Shown in pieces: positions 23,404-30,098 of a stretch of 64,000 bases of DNA (positions are counted from its first letter, which is position 1; each line of letters opens with the position of its first letter). The notes beneath the pieces were generated by a model. It was not told the DNA's origin. It saw only the letters and a list, made by a program, of their open reading frames with translations, and did not search any database. A program made the position numbers and the translations under genes. Origin of the DNA: an uncultured Oscillospiraceae bacterium (GTDB taxonomy: Bacteria; Bacillota; Clostridia; Oscillospirales; Oscillospiraceae); NCBI GenBank assembly GCA_934631005.1, contig CAKTXA010000003.1, positions 49,880-113,879 of the forward strand, read 5' to 3'.

Positions 23404-24906
23404 ATGGAGTTAGTGTTTGGTTCAAAGCCCTGCCGGTATCTGCGCAGGGTCGTCCATGCTGCGCGCGCGCAGGAGCAGACCGCCGACGTGATCGTGCCGG
23501 ACAGCTTTCCGGACGTGGAGAGGATCGTATACGCAAGCGCTTCGGCGATCGTCCGGAGCAAGGAATGCCGCGCGGGCTGCGTGAGTGTGACGGGCGGGCT
23601 GCGCGTCGCCGCGCTCTATGTTCCCGAGGACGGCACCGAGCCGCGGGTGCTGGACGCCTACATACCGTTTACGCTGCGCGTCGACGATCCCGCGCTCACG
23701 GAGCAGACGCAGGTCATCCTGCAGTGCGCCGTGTGCTCGGCGGACGCGCGGATGGTGAACTCCCGCAAGGTGCTGCTGCGCGTGAGCGTCTGCTGCACGG
23801 TCGACGGCTTTGAGCCCGCGGAGCAGACGCTCTACACGCTCACCGACCGCCCGCCGCAGCTGCAGCTGCGCGAGCAGACGTACCCGGTGCTGCTGCCGGT
23901 GGAGACGGCGGAAAAATCCTTTACCGTGAGCGACGAGATCACGCTGCCGGGTGGCGCGGCGCTTTCGCAGCTGTGCTGCTTTGACACGCTGGCGCAGGTC
24001 GACGAGCGCCGCGTGGTGGGGAACAAGGCCGTCTTTAAGGGGACGCTTTGCGTCCACGCGCTGTACAAAACGCCCGAGGGGCGGATGCAGACCGTCAGCC
24101 AGACGGTGCCGTTTTCGCAGTACTGTGAGCTGACGGACGACTATGAGAGCGGCGAGGCGCAGATCACCATGGCCGTGACCGGCGCGCAGCTGGAGCCGGA
24201 CAGCGCCCAGCCGGAGCAGAAGCTGAACTTTGCCGTGCAGCTGCTGGCGCAGTGCGCCGTGAGCCGCACGCAGTCCGTCACGCTCATCGAGGACGCCTAC
24301 GCCATCGGCGCGGCCTTCACGCCGCAGTGGGCGGACGTGGCGCTGGAGAGCCGTCTGGACGCGCAGACGCTCCGCCAGACCTTGCGCGACACGCTGCGCG
24401 GCGAGGTGCAGTCGGTCGCGGACTGCGCGGCGTATCTGGGCCTGCCGGTGCAGACGCGCACGCAGGGCGGCGTACAGCTGGAGGTCCCGGCGTTTGTGAA
24501 TCTTTTGTATTATGACCGCGAGGACGCGCTGCAGGGTGCGTCGGCCCGTCTGAGCGCGCAGAGCGATGTGGCACTGGCGCAGGAGGGGCAGTGCATCGTG
24601 CAGCCCGCACTCCTGCCGGACACCTATGCCGCGCCCGCGCCTGACGGTGCGGAGGTGCGCTGTGAGTGCCAGCTGTTCGTGCAGTGCTTCTCGGCCGGGA
24701 CGCTGCGCACGCTCTGCGGCGGGACGCTCGAAGCCGAGCCGCGCCCGGCCTCGCGCCCGTCGGTCATCGTCCGCCGCGCGGAGCGGACGGCAGCGCTGTG
24801 GGAGCTGGCCAAGGCCTACGGCGCGAGCGCCGACGCCATCCGCAGCGCCAACGACCTGACAGGCGACGAGGTGACAGCCGGTCAGATCGTATTGATCCCC
24901 ATGTAA
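23404..24906 (+). CDS. sipL: SPOCS/DUF3794-LysM spore coat morphogenesis protein (SipL-like)
   Basis: A 500-residue protein. The N-terminal half holds SPOCS (DUF3794) modules (e.g. EQTADVIVPDSFPDVERIV at 22-40 and SFTVSDEITLPGG about 165). The C-terminus is a LysM-like domain (AERTAALWELAKAYGASADA, then IRSANDLTGDEV, GQIVLIPM). That is the architecture of Clostridioides SipL, the counterpart of Bacillus SpoVID, which binds SpoIVA through LysM and builds the coat basement layer. The next gene is spoIVA itself. Length is close to SipL (about 515). The ATG at 23404 follows AAGGAGTG. Confidence 0.88.
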   Translation: MELVFGSKPCRYLRRVVHAARAQEQTADVIVPDSFPDVERIVYASASAIVRSKECRAGCVSVTGGLRVAALYVPEDGTEPRVLDAYIPFTLRVDDPALTEQTQVILQCAVCSADARMVNSRKVLLRVSVCCTVDGFEPAEQTLYTLTDRPPQLQLREQTYPVLLPVETAEKSFTVSDEITLPGGAALSQLCCFDTLAQVDERRVVGNKAVFKGTLCVHALYKTPEGRMQTVSQTVPFSQYCELTDDYESGEAQITMAVTGAQLEPDSAQPEQKLNFAVQLLAQCAVSRTQSVTLIEDAYAIGAAFTPQWADVALESRLDAQTLRQTLRDTLRGEVQSVADCAAYLGLPVQTRTQGGVQLEVPAFVNLLYYDREDALQGASARLSAQSDVALAQEGQCIVQPALLPDTYAAPAPDGAEVRCECQLFVQCFSAGTLRTLCGGTLEAEPRPASRPSVIVRRAERTAALWELAKAYGASADAIRSANDLTGDEVTAGQIVLIPM

Positions 24907-24910
24907 TGAA

Positions 24911-24949
24911 ATGCCCTTCGGAAGCGCAAGCTTTTCCGAAGGGCGTTTT
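24911..24949 (+). terminator. Terminator between sipL-like gene and spoIVA
   Basis: Stem GCCCTTCGG/CCGAAGGGC (24913-24944) followed by TTTTG. The T-tract is short, so it may be leaky. Confidence 0.65.
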
Positions 24950-24978
24950 GCATATACCTGGGTTTGTCCGCATAGAGA
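24950..24978 (+). promoter_or_regulatory. Candidate sigma-E type promoter of spoIVA
   Basis: GCATATA (24950-24956), 14 bases, CATAGAGA (24971-24978). Sigma-E promoters have an ATA-centred -35 and a CATAcaaT-like -10 about 14 bases apart; five of eight -10 positions fit. No sigma-A pair is visible here, and spoIVA is sigma-E dependent in known sporulators. Weak sequence evidence. Confidence 0.35.
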
Positions 24979-25006
24979 TAGACAGAAGCAAAAAGGAGGC
25001 GGCAAT

Positions 25007-26485
25007 ATGGACGCGAACAATCTCTATCAGCAGATCAGCCAGAGGACGGATGGCAGCGTTTATATCGGCGTGGTCGGCCCCGTCCGGACGGGGAAATCCA
25101 CGTTTATCAAGCGGTTTATGGAGCAGCTCGTTCTGCCGAACATCGAAAATGTCTACCGCCGCGAGCGGGCAAAGGATGAGCTGCCGCAGAGCGGCTCGGG
25201 CAGGACCATTATGACCTCGGAGCCGAAATTTGTGCCGGAGGAGGCCGTGGAGATCAGCCCGGACGGGAAAAACCGCTTGTCGGTGCGGCTGATCGACTCG
25301 GTGGGCTATCTCATCCCCGGCGCGATCGGCGCGGAGGAGGAGGGGACGCCGCGGCTGGTCACCACGCCGTGGGCACCCGAGCAGATCCCGATGGCGCAGG
25401 CGGCGGAGCTGGGGACGAAACGGGTGATGGAGGAGCACAGCAGCGTCGGCATCGTGATGACGACCGACGGCACCGTGACCGACATCCCGCGCGAGGACTA
25501 TCTGGAGGCCGAGCAGCGCGCCATCACGGATATGCAGGCGACGGGAAAGCCGTTCGTGGTGCTCGTGAACACGCAGCAGCCGGAGAGCGCGGAGGCGCAG
25601 GCGCTCTGCGCGGAGCTGGAGGATCAGTACGGCGTGCAGTGCATCGCCGTCAACTGCCTGCAGCTGGAGCTGGAGGACATTCAGCGCGTGCTGGCGGCGA
25701 TTTTGGCGCAGTTCCCGATCACGGAGCTGGACTTCTTCCTGCCGGACTGGGTGACGGCGCTGGAGGACGGCAGCGCGATCAAAACGGCGCTCTACGGCGC
25801 GATGCGCACGGCCGCCGCCGAGACGGCAAGGCTCGCCGACGCGCAGCAGGCGCTGGAGCCGGTGCGGGCGCTTTCGCAGGTGGAGGACGCGGACGTGCGG
25901 CAGACGGATCTCGGCACGGGCATTGTGGAGTGCGTGATCGCCGTGCCGGCGGCGCTGTTTTACGAGGTGCTGTCACAGAAAAGCGGCTTTGACGTGACGG
26001 ACGACGCGGCGCTCATGGCGCTTTTAACAGAGCTTTCGCAGGTGAAGAGCGAATACGACAAGGTCGCCGCCGCGCTGGAGCAGGTGCGCGCCACGGGCTA
26101 CGGCATCGTGATGCCCACGCCGGACGAGATGACGCTGGAGGAGCCGCAGATCATCAAGAAAAACGGCAATTATGCCGTCCGCCTGCGGGCGAGCGCCCCG
26201 TCCATCCACATGATGCGCGCCGACATCGAGACCGAGGTCAGCCCCATGGTGGGGGATGAAAAGCAGTCGGAGGAGCTGATCGAGTACTTACTCGGCGAAT
26301 ACGAGGACGACACGCAGAAGCTCTGGCAGAGCAACATCTTCGGAAAGTCGCTCTACGATCTGGTGACGGACGGCCTGAGCGCCAAGCTCAAGAAAATGCC
26401 GGAGGACGCCCGCATGAAGCTCAAGCAGACGCTCACGCGCATCATCAACGAAAATTCCGGCGGGCTCATCTGCATCATTCTGTGA
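25007..26485 (+). CDS. spoIVA: Stage IV sporulation protein A
   Basis: A 492-residue cytoskeletal ATPase that polymerises around the forespore as the base of the coat. The N-terminal GTPase-like domain has Walker A VGPVRTGKST (about 23-32), the LIDSVGYLIPGAIGAEE region and VMTTDGTVTDIPRE. The middle and C-terminal parts (ANMPSIHM-like SAPSIHMMRADIETEVSPMVG and LKQTLTRIINENSGGLICIIL over the last 21 residues) match SpoIVA end to end. Length equals Bacillus SpoIVA. The ATG at 25007 has AAAAGGAGG 8 bases upstream; upstream in-frame codons overlap the terminator. Confidence 0.97.
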   Translation: MDANNLYQQISQRTDGSVYIGVVGPVRTGKSTFIKRFMEQLVLPNIENVYRRERAKDELPQSGSGRTIMTSEPKFVPEEAVEISPDGKNRLSVRLIDSVGYLIPGAIGAEEEGTPRLVTTPWAPEQIPMAQAAELGTKRVMEEHSSVGIVMTTDGTVTDIPREDYLEAEQRAITDMQATGKPFVVLVNTQQPESAEAQALCAELEDQYGVQCIAVNCLQLELEDIQRVLAAILAQFPITELDFFLPDWVTALEDGSAIKTALYGAMRTAAAETARLADAQQALEPVRALSQVEDADVRQTDLGTGIVECVIAVPAALFYEVLSQKSGFDVTDDAALMALLTELSQVKSEYDKVAAALEQVRATGYGIVMPTPDEMTLEEPQIIKKNGNYAVRLRASAPSIHMMRADIETEVSPMVGDEKQSEELIEYLLGEYEDDTQKLWQSNIFGKSLYDLVTDGLSAKLKKMPEDARMKLKQTLTRIINENSGGLICIIL

Positions 26486-26519
26486 TCCCCTGCGCAAGCT
26501 ATGCGCGGAGGGGATGCAG

Positions 26520-26780
26520 ATGTCAAAAAAGGCAAGACCGCAGAACAGCCACGCAAGCGGCGCGCAGCCGCCGGATTTTCCGTATGACGAAACGCCCATG
26601 GTGCGGCACTTTCCCGGCGCGGCGGACGACTGCTTCGATCAGGTGAACCGCTACGGGACGTATGAGGTACAGCGCACGGCGGATACGGGCAATTTCTTCC
26701 CGGCCATCGCGCAGGGCCTGCCGAAGGATCAGAAATTCAAGATCGGCCGCACGGAGCTGGAACAGTATGAGCAGGAATAA
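26520..26780 (+). CDS. Hypothetical protein (86 aa) after spoIVA
   Basis: An 86-residue hydrophilic protein beginning MSKKARPQNSHASG, with FPYDETPMVRHFPGAADDCFDQVNRYGTYEVQRTADTGNFFPAIAQGLP through its middle (residues 22-70). I recognise no domain. The start at 26520 follows GCGGAGGGG at good spacing. That SD lies in one arm of a hairpin (ATCCCCT with AGGGGAT, 26486-26514), so translation could be structure-controlled. Only 34 bases separate it from spoIVA, and it may be cotranscribed with it. A strong terminator follows. Confidence 0.7.
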   Translation: MSKKARPQNSHASGAQPPDFPYDETPMVRHFPGAADDCFDQVNRYGTYEVQRTADTGNFFPAIAQGLPKDQKFKIGRTELEQYEQE

Positions 26781-26815
26781 GCAGCGTGCTGAGTTTTCCC
26801 AGCACGCTGCTTTTC
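26781..26815 (+). terminator. Terminator after the 86-aa gene
   Basis: Perfect 11-bp stem GCAGCGTGCTG/CAGCACGCTGC with an 8-base loop and TTTTC on the plus strand. It lies between convergent genes. Confidence 0.75.
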
Positions 26816-27157
26816 TCATTTCCATGTTTGCCATACATCCGGGCGGTAGCCGACGGTGGCGGCCTTGCCGTTGCGGACGATGGGCGTTTTCATCAGCCGC
26901 GGGTCGTCAAAGAGCTTGTCCTCCTTATCGCGGGCGTTTGCCATGTAGCGCATGAGGTCGATGGTGGGGGACTTCTTGTCCCAGTCCACAAGGTCATCCA
27001 CCCCGCCCACGGCGCGCAGGACGCTGTCAAATTCGCCGGGGGACATGCCGTATTTGGCAAGGTCGATGCGCTGCACCTTGATGCGCCGCTCGGCAAACCA
27101 CCGCTCGGCCTTTTTGGTGTCAAAGCATTTGGAAACGCCGAAGATCTGAATGTTCAT
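26816..27157 (-). CDS. ArsC/Spx-like thioredoxin-fold protein
   Basis: A 113-residue protein of the ArsC family. MNIQIFGVSKCFDTKKAERWF gives the first strand and the nucleophilic Cys10; a Thr follows three residues on (CFDT), so it is not the CxxC of redox-sensing Spx. RIKVQRIDLAKYGMSPGEF and LMKTPIVRNGKAATVGYRPDVW (ending, residues 86-108) are standard for the fold, including the cis-Pro in TPIV. It could be an arsenate reductase-like or a Spx-like regulator; no ars genes are near. AGAGGAA precedes the ATG. It follows the 37-aa gene at 27168-27281 by 10 bases. Confidence 0.83.
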   Translation of the reverse strand: MNIQIFGVSKCFDTKKAERWFAERRIKVQRIDLAKYGMSPGEFDSVLRAVGGVDDLVDWDKKSPTIDLMRYMANARDKEDKLFDDPRLMKTPIVRNGKAATVGYRPDVWQTWK

Positions 27158-27167
27158 CTTATTCCTC

Positions 27168-27281
27168 TTATTCTTCCAGAAGCGCCCGCGCCTCGGCCTC
27201 GGTATCCGCCGAAAACAGGAACTCACCCTGCGCGGAGTAGACCTCCACATGACCGCGTACATTTGCAATGCGATAGTCCAT
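27168..27281 (-). CDS. Small hypothetical protein (37 aa)
   Basis: A 37-residue acidic peptide, MDYRIANVRGHVEVYS then QGEFLFSADTEAEARALLEE. The pattern (two short beta strands followed by an A-E-A-R helix) recurs in small clostridial proteins, but I cannot name a family. AAAAGGAGGTC lies 5-6 bases before the ATG, a very strong SD. It heads a two-gene operon with the ArsC/Spx-like gene. Confidence 0.62.
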   Translation of the reverse strand: MDYRIANVRGHVEVYSAQGEFLFSADTEAEARALLEE

Positions 27282-27309
27282 GACATGACCTCCTTTTGTT
27301 TACGGGAAG

Positions 27310-27330
27310 ATCATATCACGGGATGTGTCC
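27310..27330 (-). promoter_or_regulatory. Promoter with GGACACATC box, minus strand
   Basis: On the minus strand TTTA, two bases, GGACACATC (27330-27322), six bases, TATGAT (27315-27310). The same arrangement with TATCAT occurs at 29861-29881. It lies about 30 bases before the 37-aa gene. Confidence 0.45.
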
Positions 27331-27355
27331 GTTAAACAGGACTTATAAACGGGGC

Positions 27356-28762
27356 TTAGCTATTCCAGCGCCAGACCGCCCGGACGGTCATGTCCTCATC
27401 AATGGTGTCACCTTTCTCCAGCGTGCCGCCGTTTTCGGTCTGCCAGTAGAGGAGCTCGTCATCGTCTGCCTCCGCGCCGAAGAAGGGGTCAAACCCGGAG
27501 CCTTTCTTATAGAACGCGATGTCCACATCGGTCTTGCCGATGTCACTCTCAAAGTACACGGCGCAGAATGTCTCGCCGGTCTTGCCGTAGTTGCCGTAGA
27601 GGAAGATGTTGACCTCGCGCATCCGGCGGGTGATGAGGGCGCTGCTGATCTGCGGGTCGCTGGAGCCGACGTGGCACCAGATGCCCATGGCGCTGGCGAT
27701 CTCGTTTTCGGTGTAGTCGCCGTCAATGAGCAGCGACGCCAGCCGCGACGAGCGCATCCACTCGGAGCCGGTGTTGTACGTGAACGCGATGAGCGCGTCA
27801 TACTCCTGATCGGAGAGCTTTACAGAGTTTTTCTTCATAAAGGCGTCCAGATCCTGCTCAAATTCATACAGGATCTCGCGCAGCAGCTTGTCGGCCTCGT
27901 CCTTCGTGATGCCGTTGGGGTACTGGTGCAGCTTGCAGCGCGAGCCGTAGCCGATGGAGTACTGCTGATAGTCCCAGAAGGCCGTTGCGCTGAAGCCCTC
28001 GGCCTGCTTGAGATAGTCGATGCACTGCTCGCTCGTGCGGAGCTTGAAGTTCGAGGGGACGTTTTTGGAGGGTTCGGAATCGTCGCCGCCTGCGATCTCA
28101 TCCAGCCCCAAAAAGTCCTGAATGCGGCAGACGATGGCGGAGACCTCCGCGCGGGTGAGCTGCTTTGCGGGCTTGTATGTACCGTCGGTGTAGCCGCCGA
28201 CGATGCCGTACTCATACAGCGCGTGGACGTAGTCGTCCTTCGTGTCGGTAAAATAGTCCGCTTCGTCCGTGCGGCGCAGGCCCAGCGCGTTCGCGGCGAT
28301 CTTGGCCATCATCGCGCGCGTGATGGGCACGTCCAGATCGGTGATGTCGCCGCGGTCGAGGATCGACTGCGCCAGCGCGAGGTCGAGATACCCGCGTGCC
28401 CAGTGGGAGCTGACGGGGTCGGGCTCGGCGTATCCGGCGGCGAGCAGGATCATTTTGAGCGCCTGACCGGTGGTGACATTGTTCTGCGGGCGGAACGTGC
28501 CGTCCGGGAAGCCGCCGACCACGCCGGAGGTGTAGAGCTTATCCACGTATTCGTAATACCACTGCGCAGCGGGAACATCCGAAAAGGCGTCCGCCGCGCT
28601 CTGCGGTGCGCCCGCGTCGGAGAAGTCCTCAGAGGTCATTGTGGTGTCGGCAGACGGAAGATCGGTGTCGTCGTCATACCAGCTGGTCGCCGCCGCGCTC
28701 ACGCACAGTGCGCCAAGCAGACACAGCAGCACAAAAAGCCGCGCAAACTGACGCTTTGTCAT
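27356..28762 (-). CDS. SLH-domain secreted lysozyme (GH24-like)
   Basis: A 468-residue exported protein. A signal peptide (FARLFVLLCLLGALCVSAAATS) is followed by three SLH modules (FSDVPAAQWYYEYVDKLYTS, then GYLDLALAQSI and DYVHALYEYGIVGGYTDGTYKP) that would hold it to the cell wall. A lysozyme domain follows (CIDYLKQAEGFSATAFWD, then QYSIGYGSRC, and LIAFTYNTGSEWMRSSRL), with catalytic Glu in QAEGF as in T4-type muramidases. A C-terminal InlB-like beta repeat (YWQTENGGTLEKGDTIDEDM) ends it. Own TTGCAA/TATAAT promoter. A spore or wall-remodelling role is plausible given the neighbours. Confidence 0.88.
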   Translation of the reverse strand: MTKRQFARLFVLLCLLGALCVSAAATSWYDDDTDLPSADTTMTSEDFSDAGAPQSAADAFSDVPAAQWYYEYVDKLYTSGVVGGFPDGTFRPQNNVTTGQALKMILLAAGYAEPDPVSSHWARGYLDLALAQSILDRGDITDLDVPITRAMMAKIAANALGLRRTDEADYFTDTKDDYVHALYEYGIVGGYTDGTYKPAKQLTRAEVSAIVCRIQDFLGLDEIAGGDDSEPSKNVPSNFKLRTSEQCIDYLKQAEGFSATAFWDYQQYSIGYGSRCKLHQYPNGITKDEADKLLREILYEFEQDLDAFMKKNSVKLSDQEYDALIAFTYNTGSEWMRSSRLASLLIDGDYTENEIASAMGIWCHVGSSDPQISSALITRRMREVNIFLYGNYGKTGETFCAVYFESDIGKTDVDIAFYKKGSGFDPFFGAEADDDELLYWQTENGGTLEKGDTIDEDMTVRAVWRWNS

Positions 28763-28798
28763 GCCGTCACGCTCCTTTCTTTGGGAAAATACCCGCTT

Positions 28799-28827
28799 AT
28801 TATAGCAGAAAAAGAAACAAATTGCAA
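28799..28827 (-). promoter_or_regulatory. Promoter of the SLH-lysozyme gene
   Basis: Minus strand TTGCAA (28827-28822), 17 bases, TATAAT (28804-28799); SD AAAGGAG precedes the ATG. Confidence 0.8.
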
Positions 28828-28869
28828 TCCTTTTGCCCGCTGGCAGAAAAACGCAGCGGCTCCCGACAG

Positions 28870-28904
28870 AAAAACGCAGCGCACAGGAGAGCCTGTGCGC
28901 TGCG
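28870..28904 (-). terminator. Terminator of the alpha/beta hydrolase gene
   Basis: Thirteen-bp stem CGCAGCGCACAGG/CCTGTGCGCTGCG with a 4-base loop; on the minus strand TTTTTCTG follows. Confidence 0.88.
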
Positions 28905-28920
28905 TGTGCATGTGCGGGTT

Positions 28921-29826
28921 TTATCGCGCTTCCAGCCAGAGCAGGACGTCGGCGTAGACCTCGTCGCGGTTGAATTCGTTGAGGATCTCGTGGCGCGCCT
29001 TGGGGTAAAGGCGGATGGTGATATTGCGCAGGCCTGTGCGCTTGAAGGCGTCGATGCAGTGCAGCACGCCCTTGGCCATGCGGCCCACAGGGTCCTCCAT
29101 GCCGGAGATGAACAGAACGGGCAGGGCCTTGTTCATCTTATCGAGATTCTCCGGCTGCTCGTTCATGCGGATGCCGGTGAGCATATCGCGCGCCAGACCC
29201 ACCGTGGCGTCAAAGCCGCAGAGGGGATCGGCGAGGTACGCGTCCACCACGGAGTCGACGGAGCAGACCCAGTCGTGCGTGGTGCGGTTGGGCTTGAAGG
29301 CGCGGTTGTAGGTGCCGAACATGATGTCATTGAGGAGCTTGCTGACCTTTTTCTCGCCGAGACGCTTTTCTTCAAGTTTACATAACGCAAGCCCGGCGCG
29401 GAGCGTCGACGCGGACTCCCAGCCCGTGCCGGAGAGGATCGCGCCATCCAGCGCGTCGGGGTAGGTGTAGAGGTACGTGCGCAGCAGGAACGAGCCCATG
29501 CTGTGGCCGAGGAAGTAGTAGGGAAGGCCCGGATGCTCCTCCGCCGTGCGGTCATGCAGGCGCTTGACATTCTCCACCGCACCCATCCAGCCGCCGTCAA
29601 AATAGCCCTGCACGTCGCCGCGTGCCAGCGTGCCGCCGTGGCCCATGTGATCCTCCGCCACGACCATGTAGCCGTGCTGTGCGAGGAAGGACGCGAAATG
29701 ATCGTAGCGCAGGATATGCTCGGCGATGCCGTGCACGATCTGCACGATCGCCTTCGGCGCGCCCTCCGGCGTCCACCTGCAGCAATGGATGCTTCTGCTT
29801 TCGGCCTGCAGATAGTATTCTTCCAT
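28921..29826 (-). CDS. Alpha/beta hydrolase, monoacylglycerol-lipase-like
   Basis: A 301-residue cytoplasmic serine hydrolase of the Hydrolase_4 group. The oxyanion segment QIVHGIAEHILRYDHFA, MVVAEDHMGHG, and the nucleophile elbow FLGHSMGSFL (Ser in GHSMG) are in order. The acid is Asp in FISGMEDPVGR and the base His in YPKARHEILNEF near the C-terminus. Substrates in this family are lysophospholipids or monoacylglycerols. ATG at 29826 follows AGGAGGG. Transcribed alone, divergent from the 62-aa membrane protein. Confidence 0.9.
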   Translation of the reverse strand: MEEYYLQAESRSIHCCRWTPEGAPKAIVQIVHGIAEHILRYDHFASFLAQHGYMVVAEDHMGHGGTLARGDVQGYFDGGWMGAVENVKRLHDRTAEEHPGLPYYFLGHSMGSFLLRTYLYTYPDALDGAILSGTGWESASTLRAGLALCKLEEKRLGEKKVSKLLNDIMFGTYNRAFKPNRTTHDWVCSVDSVVDAYLADPLCGFDATVGLARDMLTGIRMNEQPENLDKMNKALPVLFISGMEDPVGRMAKGVLHCIDAFKRTGLRNITIRLYPKARHEILNEFNRDEVYADVLLWLEAR

Positions 29827-29860
29827 TTTGAACCCTCCTGATATTATTGTACGATTTATA

Positions 29861-29881
29861 GGACACATCGTCTGGTATCAT
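29861..29881 (+). promoter_or_regulatory. Promoter with GGACACATC box, plus strand
   Basis: TTTA, two bases, GGACACATC (29861-29869), six bases, TATCAT (29876-29881), about 28 bases before the 62-aa gene. It shares the same layout with 27310-27330. Confidence 0.45.
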
Positions 29882-29909
29882 GGGGCCATGAACGAAGGAG
29901 GTATCCCAA

Positions 29910-30098
29910 ATGGACCGGACGAATGTGATCGAACTCAAGGCATATCAGCCCGCCGTGACGGCGTATGCGCGGCGCGTGACGCGCCGGACGAAGGCAGACC
30001 GTTGGGGATCCGTCGCCGCCGCGGCTGAGGCCGTGGTGGCCGGCGCGATCGGCCTGTGCGTGGTGGTGTGCACGCTGTTATTCTTCACCATGCTCTAA
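29910..30098 (+). CDS. Small membrane protein (62 aa)
   Basis: A 62-residue protein with a basic N-terminal half (AYARRVTRRTKADRWGS) and one C-terminal membrane helix (AIGLCVVVCTLLFFTML). GAAGGAGG lies 8 bases before the ATG. Its last 21 bases overlap the 3' end of the convergent decarboxylase-like gene, so the two mRNAs would be complementary over that stretch unless termination is internal. No family recognised. Confidence 0.65.
   Translation: MDRTNVIELKAYQPAVTAYARRVTRRTKADRWGSVAAAAEAVVAGAIGLCVVVCTLLFFTML

Noticed and set aside
24911..25006. N-terminal extension of SpoIVA from an upstream in-frame ATG
   Set aside because: The extension overlaps the terminator hairpin and has no SD, while AAAAGGAGG precedes the ATG at 25007 and the protein then matches SpoIVA from its first residue.
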